From: Geochorda sp036562495
Lineage (GTDB): Bacteria; Bacillota; Limnochordia; Limnochordales; Geochordaceae
Direction: 5' to 3'
Assembly: GCA_036562495.1 (NCBI GenBank)
Contig: DATCKA010000136.1
Location: forward strand, 1 to 64,000
Length of the DNA: 64,000 nt
Under the pieces are notes generated by a model that made no database searches, was not told where the DNA came from, and saw nothing but the letters and a program-made list of their open reading frames with translations. Every line of letters begins with the position of its first letter. Position 1 is the stretch's first letter. This document shows positions 41,258 to 50,266 of the stretch, one piece after another. The position numbers and the translations under genes were made by a program.

Positions 41258-41274
41258 TTCATGGAGGGACGGAC

Positions 41275-42021
41275 GTGGAGCAGGGAGAGATCGAGGCCCT
41301 GATCGAGGGGGCGGGGGCGCTCGGTGTCGACATCACTGTAGAGGTGGCGCAGAAGTTAGTCCAGCTAACGTCCCTGCTCCTGGAGGCCAACCGCAAGACC
41401 AACCTGACGGCCGTACGCGACCGACGCGAGGTGCTGGTCAAGCATCACCTCGACTCCCTCTCCCTGGGCCGGTGGATCGGCCCCGAGGCCCGGGGGACCG
41501 TGGTGGACGTGGGCAGCGGGGCGGGCTTTCCGGGCCTGGTCATCGCCGTTCTCCGGCCGCAGCTGCGGGTGGCCCTGGTAGAGTCGGTGTTGCGAAAGGC
41601 CCTCTTCCTCGAGGAGGCGGTACGCGCGCTGGAGCTCGCCAACGTCCGGGTGATGCGTGAGCGTGCCGAGCAGATGGGGCGGGATCCCACCTGGCGGGAG
41701 AGGTTTGACTTCGCGACCATCCGAGCGGTGGGGAGCCTCGCGCTGAGCCTGGAGCTGTGCGCGCCCCTGCTGAGGCAGGGCGGGATGGTGCTGGTGATGA
41801 AAGGGCCGCGGTTCGTAGAGGAATGGGAGGCCGGGCGGCGGATCGCGGCCGCGCTGGGCTTGTCCGAGCCGGAGGCCCACCGCCTGGAGCTGCCGGGACC
41901 CATCGAGCGGGTGGTGGTCTGCTCTCGCAAGGTGGCGGCGACGCCGGCAGCATTCCCGCGTCGTCCCGGCCAGCTAGGACGCGTCTCGGGTTTTTGCGAG
42001 AGGAAGGCGGACAGGCCTTGA
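41275..42021 (+). CDS. rsmG: 16S rRNA (guanine-N7) methyltransferase RsmG
   Basis: SAM-dependent methylase for G527 of 16S rRNA, about 248 residues. NRKTNLTAVRDRREVLVKHHLDSLS, then the SAM-binding VVDVGSGAGFPGLVIAVLRP, and FDFATIRAVGSLALSLELCAPLLRQGG are family blocks. GTG start with GGAGGG upstream. The C-terminal 30 residues are a basic, poorly conserved extension. It sits between jag and noc; the mnmE and mnmG genes that usually precede it are absent from this interval. Confidence 0.94.
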   Translation: MEQGEIEALIEGAGALGVDITVEVAQKLVQLTSLLLEANRKTNLTAVRDRREVLVKHHLDSLSLGRWIGPEARGTVVDVGSGAGFPGLVIAVLRPQLRVALVESVLRKALFLEEAVRALELANVRVMRERAEQMGRDPTWRERFDFATIRAVGSLALSLELCAPLLRQGGMVLVMKGPRFVEEWEAGRRIAAALGLSEPEAHRLELPGPIERVVVCSRKVAATPAAFPRRPGQLGRVSGFCERKADRP

Positions 42022-42079
42022 AGAATGCGGCCAACCAGCCCGGCTCATAGTCGGCGGGCAAGGAGGCGCAGACGGACGC

Positions 42080-42946
42080 GTGAAACTGGGAGAGTTGCTG
42101 AGGGTCAAGGCAACGGCCGCGTCCAAGCCCATCCCGGCGGCCGAGGGCGGCGTGGAGGTCCAGTGGATCGAGACCGCCCAGATTCGGCCGGGGCGTTACC
42201 AGCCCCGGCGCACCCTGCCCGAGTCCGAGCTGGAGGAACTGGCCCGGTCGATCCAGGAGCACGGGGTGCTTCAGCCCATCCTCGTGCGACGGGTCGAGGG
42301 TGGCTATGAGCTGGTGGCGGGCGAGCGGCGCTGGCGGGCGGCTCAGATGGCGGGGCTGACCAAGGTGCCCGCCATCGTGCGGGACGCCGACGACCGGACC
42401 GCGGCCGAGTGGGCCCTCATCGAAAACCTGCAGCGTGCCGAGCTCCACTTCCTGGAGCAGGCGGAGGGTTTCCGCCGCGTGATGGAGGAGTTCGGTCTGA
42501 CGCAAGAGGAGTTGGCGCGGCGCCTCGGGTGCAGTCAGGGGGCCATCGCCAACAAGCTACGCCTGCTGCGGCTGCCCGAGGAGGTGCGGGCCATCATCCG
42601 CGAACGGGGCCTCGGGGAGCGGCAGAGCCGAAGCCTCCTTCGTCTGGAAGATCCTGCTCAGCAGCTGCAAGCGGTCAAGATCATCGCGGAACGCCAGCTC
42701 AGTGCCGAAGAGAGCGAGCGGCTGGTCGAAGGGCTGCTCAAGGGGCCGGAACGGCGGCGACGTGTGCGGGCCGTCTACGGGGACGCCCGGATCTTCGTCA
42801 ACGGGCTTCGGCAGGTGGTGCGTCAGGCCCGCAAGGCTGGACTCGAAGCAGCTCTTGAAGAACACGAGGACGACACGGCGTGGACCTTCGTCGTCAAGCT
42901 GGCCAAGGCCAAGTCGTCCGGGCGCGACCGGCGTGGAAGGAGTTGA
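42080..42946 (+). CDS. noc: nucleoid occlusion protein Noc (ParB family)
   Basis: About 288 residues. The ParB N-terminal domain has the CTPase box GERRWRAAQMAGL and ENLQRAELHFLEQAEGF; the central helix-turn-helix is LTQEELARRLGCSQGAIANKLRLLRLP. The C-terminal dimer part with VYGDARIFVNGLRQVV resembles Noc rather than Spo0J. Noc binds NBS sites and membranes to stop septum formation over the nucleoid. GTG start with AGGAGG upstream. The order rsmG-noc-parA-parB is the Bacillus order. Confidence 0.9.
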   Translation: MKLGELLRVKATAASKPIPAAEGGVEVQWIETAQIRPGRYQPRRTLPESELEELARSIQEHGVLQPILVRRVEGGYELVAGERRWRAAQMAGLTKVPAIVRDADDRTAAEWALIENLQRAELHFLEQAEGFRRVMEEFGLTQEELARRLGCSQGAIANKLRLLRLPEEVRAIIRERGLGERQSRSLLRLEDPAQQLQAVKIIAERQLSAEESERLVEGLLKGPERRRRVRAVYGDARIFVNGLRQVVRQARKAGLEAALEEHEDDTAWTFVVKLAKAKSSGRDRRGRS

Positions 42947-42955
42947 ACGACGAGA

Positions 42956-43747
42956 TTGGCGCGGATCCTGGCGGTGGTCAATCAGAAGGGCGGGGTCGGC
43001 AAGAGCACGACAGCGGTCAACCTCGCCGCGTACCTGGCGGTGGCGGGGCACCGGGTGCTCCTGGTGGACGTCGACCCCCAGGGCAATGCCACCACGGGCG
43101 TGGGGATCGACAAGCGAGGGCTGTCCGCCTGCATCTATCACGTCTTGATGGGGGAGCAGCCCATCGAGGCCATCATCCGACCGACGGAGGTGTCGGGGCT
43201 GGAGGTGGCGCCGGCCACCATCGACCTGGCGGGCGCTGAGATCGAGCTGGTGAGCGCGCTCTCCCGGGAGTTTCGACTGAAGCGGGGGCTGGAGCCCGTC
43301 GAGGACGGCTACGACTACGTCATCATCGACTCGCCCCCGTCGCTGGGGCTGTTGACCATCAACGGGATGGCGGCGGCCCACAAGGTGCTGGTGCCCATCC
43401 AGTGCGAGTTTTACGCCCTGGAAGGGCTGAGCCAGCTCATGCGCACCGTGGAGATGGTGCGGGAGCACCTCAACCCCGACCTGGGCGTCGCGGGGGTGGT
43501 GCTGACGATGTACGACTCGCGCACCAATCTCTCGCAGCAAGTGGTAGATGACGTGCGCTCCTTCTTCGCGGGGCGCGTGCGGGTCTTCGAGACCCTGATC
43601 CCCCGTAACGTCCGTCTCACCGAGGCGCCGAGCTACGGCAAGCCCATCGTCCTGTACGACCCTCAGTGCCGAGGAGCCGAGGCCTATCGGTCCCTGGCGG
43701 AGGAGGTGATGCGCTATGAGCCGTCAAGCGCTCGGGCGCGGGCTTAG
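42956..43747 (+). CDS. parA: chromosome partitioning ATPase ParA/Soj
   Basis: Deviant Walker ATPase of about 263 residues. Walker A is VVNQKGGVGKSTTAVNLAAYLA with the signature lysine. VDVDPQGNATTGVG follows, then YDYVIIDSPPSLGLLTINGM (Walker B) and PIQCEFYALEGLSQLMRTVEMV. Binds DNA cooperatively and is driven by ParB-parS to move origins; in Bacillus it also regulates DnaA. TTG start ten bases after noc, with AAGGAG upstream. Its 3' end overlaps parB by 32 bases. Confidence 0.96.
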   Translation: MARILAVVNQKGGVGKSTTAVNLAAYLAVAGHRVLLVDVDPQGNATTGVGIDKRGLSACIYHVLMGEQPIEAIIRPTEVSGLEVAPATIDLAGAEIELVSALSREFRLKRGLEPVEDGYDYVIIDSPPSLGLLTINGMAAAHKVLVPIQCEFYALEGLSQLMRTVEMVREHLNPDLGVAGVVLTMYDSRTNLSQQVVDDVRSFFAGRVRVFETLIPRNVRLTEAPSYGKPIVLYDPQCRGAEAYRSLAEEVMRYEPSSARARA

Positions 43748-44642
43748 GGCGCTGATACCGGAAAGCGCCACCCCCCGGCCTGAAGGCGAACGGCTGCGCG
43801 AGGTGGCCGTCTCTGAGGTGGCGCCCAACCCCTACCAGCCGCGCCGCCAGTTCGACGACGAGGAACTGCAGGAGCTGGCGGAGTCCATCCGGGCCCACGG
43901 GGTACTGGAGCCCGTGGTGGTCCGTCCGGTCGTCGGGCGGGAGCCGGTGCGCTACGAGTTGGTCGTGGGCGAGCGCCGGTGGCGGGCTGCCCAGCTGGCG
44001 GGCCTGACGACCGTCCCCGCCGTGATACGGCCGGTGGGGGATCGGGAGATGCTGCAGATGGCCCTGGTCGAGAATCTGCAGCGGGAGGATCTCAATCCAC
44101 TGGAGGAGGCCGAGGCGTACCGCCGGCTGATGGAGGAGTTCGGCCTCAGCCAGGAGGACGTGGCACAGGCGGTGGGCCGCAAGCGGCCCACCGTGGCCAA
44201 CACGCTGCGGCTGCTGGAGCTGGAGCCCGAGATCCGGGAGGCGTTGCGGGATGGTCGGCTGAGCGCGGGCCACGGCAAGGCCCTGCTGGCGGCACCGCCC
44301 GGGCGGGCGCGTGTGGAGCTGGCGAAGCGGGTGCTGGAGGCCGGGCTGTCGGTACGGGAGACGGAGGAGCTGGCGCGACAGCTCGCGCAGGGACTCGAGG
44401 ACGCGGCGAGCGGCGCGGCGGCGGGAAGTCGCCGAAAGGCAGCGGCCCGGCATGAAGTGGGCCGACGCTGGAGCGAGGTGGAAGCGGCGCTGGAGCGCGC
44501 GCTGGGCACCCGAGTCGTGATTCGCGAGGGGCGTCGCAAGGGTCGGATCGAGATCGAGTTTTACGGTGAAGAGGAACTCGTGCGTCTCGTCGAGTTGCTG
44601 GGACAGGTCGACGAGCGGGTGGCGATAGGCGGGGTGCGTTGA
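43716..44642 (+). CDS. parB: chromosome partitioning protein ParB/Spo0J
   Basis: CTP-dependent DNA clamp loading at parS, about 308 residues. The opening QALGRGLRALIP is the ParA-stimulating end. The CTPase box GERRWRAAQLAGL and ENLQREDLNPLEEAEAYRRLMEEF follow; the helix-turn-helix is LSQEDVAQAVGRKRPTVANTLRLLELE; the C-terminal dimerisation domain ends in RIEIEFYGEEELVRLVELL. Overlaps parA by 32 bases. A perfect parS lies 19 bases past its stop. Confidence 0.96.
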   Translation: MSRQALGRGLRALIPESATPRPEGERLREVAVSEVAPNPYQPRRQFDDEELQELAESIRAHGVLEPVVVRPVVGREPVRYELVVGERRWRAAQLAGLTTVPAVIRPVGDREMLQMALVENLQREDLNPLEEAEAYRRLMEEFGLSQEDVAQAVGRKRPTVANTLRLLELEPEIREALRDGRLSAGHGKALLAAPPGRARVELAKRVLEAGLSVRETEELARQLAQGLEDAASGAAAGSRRKAAARHEVGRRWSEVEAALERALGTRVVIREGRRKGRIEIEFYGEEELVRLVELLGQVDERVAIGGVR

Positions 44643-44660
44643 GCAGGGCTACGTCGGCCG

Positions 44661-44676
44661 TGTTCCACGTGGAACA
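44661..44676. promoter_or_regulatory. parS centromere site
   Basis: TGTTCCACGTGGAACA is a perfect 16-bp palindrome, differing from the Bacillus consensus TGTTTCACGTGAAACA only by symmetrical changes. It lies 19 bases beyond parB. It is the loading site for ParB. I noticed no second copy in the window. Confidence 0.9.
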
Positions 44677-44811
44677 TCTCCCATAGTCCCAGGCGGGAGC
44701 CCGGGATCCGAGCTCCTGCGGCCCCGTTCGAGGCCTGGCAGGAGTCGACCGTGATGCCGTCGAACCCCAGGCGCACGGGGTGGGGGCCGATAACGGGGGT
44801 TGCCCGCCTGG

Positions 44812-45762
44812 ATGGCGAGGAAGCGCAACGAGCCCTACATCACCATCGCCATCGTTCCGCACGACGGCGGCGTCGTTCGCTCCTTGCGCCTGCGGCGTCG
44901 GACCTATGACGCGCTCCGCGCGGCGGTCGGTTTTCTCTTGGTCGCTCTCCTGTGGCTTTCCACCTCCTACGTCACGGCTCTCCATCGGCAGGCCATCCTC
45001 AGCGGGCGGCTAGCCCTGCAGCTGGACCGCTACGCCACGCTTGAACGTGCCTACATCGATGAGCAGAGCAACTTCGAGGTGCTGATGGCCGAGGCCGTCG
45101 GCATTCAACAAGAGCTCCAACGGCTGGCCGCTGCCAGCGCGGAGTTGCGGGAGATGCTGGCTCGTGCCGACGCCGTGCCGCCCCCCGCGCTGCCACCCGT
45201 ACGGCAGGTGGTCCAGAGCGATGGGCGGACGGGGCAGGGCGGTCCGCTTTCGGCGCCTGAGGTGATCCCCATCGTGGCGGCTGCCCTGCGCTACGCGGAC
45301 GAGAGCGTGCAGGTCTACGACGAACACTTCCAGAGTCTGCGGTCGAGGACCCTCGAATTCGTGCGGATGCGGGCTCATACGCCCTCCATCTGGCCGACCG
45401 AGGGTTGGCTGAGTTCGGGATACGGGCCCCGGACGCACCCCATCACGGGCCAGTCCGACTACCACTACGGAGTCGACATTGCCGGCATGGTGGGGACCCC
45501 CATCCGGGCAGCTGCCGATGGTAGGGTGATATCGGCCGGGCGCCGCAGCGGGTACGGTCTGGCCATCATCATCGACCACGGCTACGGGCGCCAGACGCTG
45601 TACGCGCACCTCTCTCGGATTCAGGTCAAGGTGGGGCAGCGGGTCACGAAGGGACAGGTCATCGGGGCCATGGGCTCGACCGGGCTGAGCACCGGCCCCC
45701 ACCTCCACTACGAGGTGCGGGTCAACGGCCGCCCTGTCAACCCGCTCCACTACCTGCCCTGA
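44812..45762 (+). CDS. M23 family metallopeptidase, membrane anchored
   Basis: About 316 residues. An N-terminal cytoplasmic part is followed by a membrane helix (residues 41-60, VGFLLVALLWLSTSYVTAL), a coiled-coil stretch (70-130, ending LREMLARAD), and a C-terminal LytM domain. The zinc site is in GYGPRTHPITG, HYGVDIAG, and GPHLHYEVRVNGRPVNP, with YAHLS between. Complete catalytic set, so an active peptidoglycan endopeptidase is likely, or a spore SpoIIQ-like role. ATG at 44812 is preferred; TTG at 44800 is in frame. Followed by bactofilin 32 bases later, with which it probably forms an operon. Confidence 0.9.
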   Translation: MARKRNEPYITIAIVPHDGGVVRSLRLRRRTYDALRAAVGFLLVALLWLSTSYVTALHRQAILSGRLALQLDRYATLERAYIDEQSNFEVLMAEAVGIQQELQRLAAASAELREMLARADAVPPPALPPVRQVVQSDGRTGQGGPLSAPEVIPIVAAALRYADESVQVYDEHFQSLRSRTLEFVRMRAHTPSIWPTEGWLSSGYGPRTHPITGQSDYHYGVDIAGMVGTPIRAAADGRVISAGRRSGYGLAIIIDHGYGRQTLYAHLSRIQVKVGQRVTKGQVIGAMGSTGLSTGPHLHYEVRVNGRPVNPLHYLP

Positions 45763-45794
45763 GCAGACATCCAAGCAAAGGAGGCAGACCACCG

Positions 45795-46235
45795 GTGATC
45801 CGGTCGCGACGTGACATCCAGGTCCCGGCGGGGCCCCCCGATCCTGCGGCGGTGGAGACCATCGTGGGTAAGGGGACCGAGATCAAGGGGGATATCAAGG
45901 GCTCGGGCTCGCTGCGGGTCGACGGGCGCGTCGAGGGCAGCATCCAGACCAGCGGCGACCTCATCGTGGGAGAGAGCGGCGTGATCGTGGCCGATGTGCA
46001 GGCGGCCTCGGTCCTGGTGGCGGGCGAGGTACAGGGACAGGTGCACGCCACGGCCCGGCTCGAGCTCGCCGCATCGGGACGCATCCGCGGCGATGTGGAG
46101 ACCCCCATCCTGGTGGTCAACGAGGGGGGTCGTCTCGACGGCAAGTGCGCCATGACCATGCCCGACCGCAGGGCCCCGGTCTCCGTCGAGCACCCCAACT
46201 TCGCACCCCAGCCACGCGACGAAGCGGCCGAGTGA
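45795..46235 (+). CDS. bactofilin (polymer-forming cytoskeletal protein)
   Basis: About 146 residues. The central bactofilin domain (residues 22-120) shows right-handed beta-helix periodicity: TIVGKGTEIKGDIKGSGSLRVDGRVEGSI, then DLIVGESGVIVADVQAASVLVAGEVQGQV and LELAASGRIRGDVETPILVVNEGG. Bactofilins polymerise without nucleotide and often organise cell-wall enzymes. Its position behind an M23 peptidase is a recurrent arrangement in bacteria. GTG start with AAAGGAGG upstream. Short disordered ends. Confidence 0.92.
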   Translation: MIRSRRDIQVPAGPPDPAAVETIVGKGTEIKGDIKGSGSLRVDGRVEGSIQTSGDLIVGESGVIVADVQAASVLVAGEVQGQVHATARLELAASGRIRGDVETPILVVNEGGRLDGKCAMTMPDRRAPVSVEHPNFAPQPRDEAAE

Positions 46236-46296
46236 CCATAGAGTGGAGGCGCATCCCGGGGAGCACACCGAGCCCTGACAGCGAGGTGACCGGGTC

Positions 46297-46944
46297 TTGC
46301 GCTTCAAGGACCGGGCCGATGCAGGCCGGCGCCTGGGGGCCCTGCTGGCTTCCTGCGCAGCAGGGCCCGGTTATGTCCTGGGCATCCCGAGGGGCGGCAT
46401 CGTCGTGGCGGCCGAGGTGGCACGGAGGCTTGCCTGGCCGTTGCACGCCGTCTCGGTCAAGAAGGTCGCCCACCCTCTCAACCCCGAGCTGGCCGTCGGG
46501 GCCGTCGCGCCCGATGGCACGGTCGTCATCAACCACGAAGCCGTGCGGGTCCTCGCCATCGAGCCGGACGAGCTCGAGCGGGCGATCTCGACGGCCCTCG
46601 AACAGGCCCGGCAGCGAGAGCGCCTGTACGGGCAGCTGCCGGACATCCAGGGGCGCCCGGCCCTCGTCGTCGACGATGGACTGGCCACCGGCTACACTGC
46701 CATCGCGGCCGCGCGCTACGTCCGTCAGCTGGGAGCCCGCCCGGTGGTGATCGCCGCCCCCGTCGCCGCTCGCGCCAGTGCCCGGCTCATCCTCGACGAG
46801 TGCGACCGCGTCGTGGCGCTCACGACCCCATCCGACCTGGAGGCGGTCGGTCACTGGTACGATGACTTCCGCCCCGTCGACGACGCCGTGGTGGTCTCCC
46901 TCCTCCAGGAGCTGGCCACCTTCCGCCGCCCCGCCGAGGCATGA
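46297..46944 (+). CDS. phosphoribosyltransferase family protein
   Basis: About 215 residues of the type I PRTase fold. LGIPRGGIVVAAEVARRL near the start and the PRPP-binding loop ALVVDDGLATGYTAIAAARYVR near residues 125-146 identify it. These stand-alone PRTase-like proteins are often of unknown substrate. TTG start with GCGAGGTGA upstream. It lies between bactofilin and the YkuS gene, all on the plus strand. Confidence 0.85.
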   Translation: MRFKDRADAGRRLGALLASCAAGPGYVLGIPRGGIVVAAEVARRLAWPLHAVSVKKVAHPLNPELAVGAVAPDGTVVINHEAVRVLAIEPDELERAISTALEQARQRERLYGQLPDIQGRPALVVDDGLATGYTAIAAARYVRQLGARPVVIAAPVAARASARLILDECDRVVALTTPSDLEAVGHWYDDFRPVDDAVVVSLLQELATFRRPAEA

Positions 46945-46989
46945 CGTCGACGACGTAGGCCAAAGCTAGGGGCGAGGAGGGAATCCCCC

Positions 46990-47253
46990 GTGACCCAAAC
47001 CCGTCGCCCCATCGTGGCTCTGGACGACGAGATGATGCGGCTGCGCTCCACCCTGGAGCAGGCCGGGTACGAGGTGCAGCCGCTGCACAGCGCCCCGCTG
47101 GACCAGGTGGCTGTGGTCGTCTTGAGCGGCATCGATGCGGACATCACCGGCGACCTGCGTCGCCGGACCGAGGCTCCCGTGTTGGAGGCACGAGGCCTCG
47201 ACGAGCGGGCCGTCGTGGCGGCCGTTCACGAAAAGGCGCGGCTTCGCATGTGA
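46990..47253 (+). CDS. UPF0180 (YkuS) family protein
   Basis: About 87 residues. It resembles YkuS of Bacillus: RLRSTLEQAGYEVQPL, VAVVVLSGIDADITGDLRRRTEAPVLEARGLDERAVVAAV, a small flavodoxin-like alpha/beta pattern. Function unknown in all members. GTG start with AGGAGGGAA upstream. Its 3' end overlaps the convergent yyaC gene by 28 bases. Confidence 0.72.
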   Translation: MTQTRRPIVALDDEMMRLRSTLEQAGYEVQPLHSAPLDQVAVVVLSGIDADITGDLRRRTEAPVLEARGLDERAVVAAVHEKARLRM

Positions 47254-47855
47254 AGCAGGTCGCTGGCCTGCTTGGCGGCATGGACGACCCCGGCGGCGAT
47301 GACCTGGGCCATCTGCCAGACGATGCCGAGCCGCGTGTTTTGCAGCACCAGGTACTCCATGAAGCCACCCACGTTGACGACGCCCACGATGTGGGCGTGG
47401 CCCACCTCCGGCAGGCTCTTGCGCACGCCGGTCCCCGGGCGCAACGGACCCGAACGGACGGTGAGGCTGCCGACGTTCTCCGCGCGACCCAGGCAGGCAT
47501 CGATGGCCAGGACGAAGGAGGGGGACGCGCGCGCCAGGCGCGCCAGGGTCTCTGACAGGTTGGTGGCGTGTACCGGCTCGTCCAGCGTGCCGTAGACCCT
47601 AAGCTGGGGGGCCATGCGAGCCAGTTGCCATCCGACCAAAGGGCCCAGCGCGTCGCCCGTGGAGCGGTCCGTGCCGATGCAGACCACCGCGGGCTGCTCC
47701 CAGGCGCCCGGATGGGCCTCCAGTACCTGAATCAGGTAGTCGGCCAGTTGCCACGCCGCTTGTGGATCCCGGTAATGGACCCGACCGACGAGACCCTCTT
47801 CGACGACGCCCTCTCGGAGCGCCGACGCGTGGTTGCCAGTGGCGCGCGACTTCAA
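47226..47855 (-). CDS. yyaC: YyaC family putative spore protease (DUF1256)
   Basis: About 209 residues. It matches YyaC of spore formers, a GPR-related fold: VVCIGTDRSTGDALGPLVGWQL, GTLDEPVHATNLSETL, FVLAIDACLGRAENVGSLTV and NVGGFMEYLVLQNTRLGIVWQMAQVI. In Bacillus it lies close to parB-parA-noc, as here. The two acidic sites in IGTDRSTGDALG and IDACLG are those predicted to act in catalysis. The TTG start at 47855 is plausible but unproven. It is the only minus-strand gene to the right of the origin in this window. Confidence 0.87.
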   Translation of the reverse strand: MKSRATGNHASALREGVVEEGLVGRVHYRDPQAAWQLADYLIQVLEAHPGAWEQPAVVCIGTDRSTGDALGPLVGWQLARMAPQLRVYGTLDEPVHATNLSETLARLARASPSFVLAIDACLGRAENVGSLTVRSGPLRPGTGVRKSLPEVGHAHIVGVVNVGGFMEYLVLQNTRLGIVWQMAQVIAAGVVHAAKQASDLLHMRSRAFS

Positions 47856-47958
47856 CTCCGAGTCTCCCCGCCCCCGTGGCAGCTTGGTGAGAAGGGCCGA
47901 GACGGCGGCCCAGGCTGACGTTCACGTTATATGTCGGGGCGGCGCCACGTATACACCC

Positions 47959-49017
47959 GTGGTGCCAAACGTGCTTGGGCCTGTAGGGGACGTCGCGGCG
48001 CGAGCGGTGGCCTGGACCCTCTTCAGCGCGGTGGTAGGTGCAGGCTTCGCCAGCGGGCGCGAACTCGTCCTCTTCCTGGGCGACTGCGGGGCAGGGGGGC
48101 CTTTGGCCGCCGTCGGCGTCGGGCTGCTGATCGGCCTGATGGCGTCACCCTTTGCAGCCGCCGGGAGGGGATCGGACCCCCCTGCGGTGCTCCGTGTGAC
48201 GAGCCTGGTGCTCGCCTGGACCACGCTGGCGGCCACCCTGGCGGCGCTGGGACACCTGGCCCCTGCGGTGCCAGCAGGGCCGGCGGGTTCTCTCCTCGTG
48301 GTCGCTCTGGTCGTCTGGGCCGGCGCCGCCTTGCCCGCCAGCCGGGGCCTCGCCCCCCTCAGCCGCCTCATCGGGCCCGTCATCGCCGCCGTGGTGATGC
48401 TCGAGGCTCTCGCCTGGGCAGCCGGGAGCGCGCTCGTCCTCCTCGACGCGCCAGCTGCCGAGCTCGTGCCCGGCGCGCTGCAGTGGCGCCCCTGCCTGAG
48501 CGGCGTGCTGGTCTACGCCGCCGGCAACGCGCTCTTCGGCCGCGCCGCCGTGGCGCGGCTGGTGGGCGAACTGCGTCTCGAGGCGACGGCGACCCGCCGC
48601 GCTTGTGCGCTGGGTGGGCTCCTGGTGGGGCTCGTGGCTGGCGCCGGCTTGTGGACCGTCGGCCTGGCAGGTAGCAGCGCCCAACCCATGCCGCTGATGA
48701 CGGCGGCGGTGCGTCTCCACCCGTCCGCAGGCCTCCTCCACTCACTCCTCCTCGCCGGGGCGGCCTATACCACCGCGGTGGCGGCCGCGTCCGCGCTGGT
48801 CGCCCCCCTCGAAGGGCTGGCCCTGCGCCTGGCGCGCTCGGAGCGACGGATCGGCCCGGTATCGGCGGCGCTGGCCATCGTGTCGGTCCTGCCTGTCGCG
48901 CGGCACGGTTTCGTAGAGGCCGTCCACCTGCTCTATCCTCTGGCGGGCTGGACCGCGCTGGTGGCGTTGGCCCTCGACTGGGTCTTTGCAAGGGCGCCGT
49001 GGCGGCGCCTATACTAA
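47959..49017 (+). CDS. YkvI-like membrane transporter
   Basis: About 352 residues and roughly ten hydrophobic helices. The first helix holds SAVVGAGFASGRELVLFLG, the hallmark of the YkvI family in the amino acid transporter superfamily. The tail ends VARHGFVEAVHLLYPLAGW before the last helix. GTG at 47959 is preferred: a TTATAT at 47927-47932 looks like the -10 element of this gene, so starts further upstream (which would overlap yyaC) are unlikely. Substrate unknown. Confidence 0.78.
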   Translation: MVPNVLGPVGDVAARAVAWTLFSAVVGAGFASGRELVLFLGDCGAGGPLAAVGVGLLIGLMASPFAAAGRGSDPPAVLRVTSLVLAWTTLAATLAALGHLAPAVPAGPAGSLLVVALVVWAGAALPASRGLAPLSRLIGPVIAAVVMLEALAWAAGSALVLLDAPAAELVPGALQWRPCLSGVLVYAAGNALFGRAAVARLVGELRLEATATRRACALGGLLVGLVAGAGLWTVGLAGSSAQPMPLMTAAVRLHPSAGLLHSLLLAGAAYTTAVAAASALVAPLEGLALRLARSERRIGPVSAALAIVSVLPVARHGFVEAVHLLYPLAGWTALVALALDWVFARAPWRRLY

Positions 49018-49057
49018 GGGGGACCTCGTCTCCCCGCCCAGATCCTTCGAGGTGATG

Positions 49058-50266
49058 ATGCCGGTGCCCGACGCGACCACGCCCCTTATCTACCTCGACC
49101 ACGCCGCAACGACCCCGGTACGGCCCGAGGTGGTCCAGGCTATGACGGCCGTCCTTCAAGACCCCCTGGCCGCCGGCAACCCCTCCTCGCGCCACCGGCT
49201 GGGTGCCCGCGCCCGCGAGGCCCTCGACGAGGCCCGGCGCCAGGTCGCGGCGCTGCTCGGCGCGCCGGAGGAGCGGATCGTCTTCACCGGATCCGCGACC
49301 GAGGCCAACAACCTCGCCTTGCTGGGGGCGGCCCGAGCCGCAGGTCGCCGCGGGCGCCATCTCGTCATCAGCGCCATCGAGCACCCGTCGGTGATGGAGG
49401 CGGCAGCGCTGCTGCAGTCGCAAGGCTACCGGGTCACACGGATCGCCCCGTCCCGTGAGGGGATCGTGGACGCCGAGGCGGTGGCGAGGGCGGTGGAGGA
49501 CGACACCTTCCTCGTCTCCGTCATGCTGGTCAACAACGAGACCGGGGCCCTCCAGCCGGTCGGCGAGGTGGCGCGCCTGGTGCGCCGGCGCCGTCCCGAG
49601 GTGCTGGTGCACAGCGACGTGGTGCAGGCAGCGGGGAGGCTGCCGCTCGACGTGGAGGCGCTGGGCGTGGATCTGGCGACGATAAGCGCCCACAAGCTTC
49701 ACGGCCCCAAGGGTGTCGGTGCTCTGTACGTCGGACCCCGGGCCCGGCTCGACCCCCTCGTCGTCGGGGGTGGCCAGGAGCGCGGGCTGCGCAGCGGCAC
49801 CGAAAACATCCCGGGAATCGTCGGCTTCGGGGTGGCAGCCGCCCTCGCACGGCGGGACTTGCCCGAGACCACGCAGCGCCTGCGCCGCCTGAGTCAGCGG
49901 CTCCTGGACGGGCTCTTGGGCATCGGGCACGGCGTGCAGCTCCTGGGGCCCGCCGATCCCGAGCGCCGGGCGCCGCACATCGTCTGCGTCGCCTTCGAGG
50001 GGTTGCGAGCCGAGGTGCTGGCCGGCCATCTCGACCAGGAGGCCGGCGTCCTGGTATCGGTAGGCTCCGCCTGCTCCTCACACAAGGCTCGTACGAGCCA
50101 CGTCTTGCTAGCCATGGGGGTGCCCGAGGAACTGGCGGCCGGCGCGGTCCGCTTCAGCCTCGGCCTGATGACGCGCGAGGACGAGGTCGACGAGGCCATC
50201 CGCCGGACGGCGGCCGTTGTGGAGGAGCTGAGCGCGTTCGTGGGACGGGGGCGAGGACGTGGCTGA
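49058..50266 (+). CDS. cysteine desulfurase (NifS/IscS-like)
   Basis: PLP enzyme taking sulfur from cysteine as persulfide. About 402 residues. YLDHAATTPVRPEV opens the protein; the PLP lysine is in ISAHKLHGPKGVGALYV and the persulfide cysteine in VSVGSACSSHKARTSHVL near residue 337. The short loop around the cysteine and the neighbour gene suggest the NifZ-type enzyme that feeds ThiI. ATG at 49058 with GAGG just upstream. The thiI GTG overlaps its stop by 8 bases. Confidence 0.94.
   Translation: MPVPDATTPLIYLDHAATTPVRPEVVQAMTAVLQDPLAAGNPSSRHRLGARAREALDEARRQVAALLGAPEERIVFTGSATEANNLALLGAARAAGRRGRHLVISAIEHPSVMEAAALLQSQGYRVTRIAPSREGIVDAEAVARAVEDDTFLVSVMLVNNETGALQPVGEVARLVRRRRPEVLVHSDVVQAAGRLPLDVEALGVDLATISAHKLHGPKGVGALYVGPRARLDPLVVGGGQERGLRSGTENIPGIVGFGVAAALARRDLPETTQRLRRLSQRLLDGLLGIGHGVQLLGPADPERRAPHIVCVAFEGLRAEVLAGHLDQEAGVLVSVGSACSSHKARTSHVLLAMGVPEELAAGAVRFSLGLMTREDEVDEAIRRTAAVVEELSAFVGRGRGRG

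Noticed and set aside
44751..44909. Short frame of 52 codons after parS with a good GGCAGGAG ribosome binding site
   Set aside because: It overlaps the M23 peptidase in another frame, and the product is a His/Arg-rich shadow; possible leader peptide but nothing supports it.
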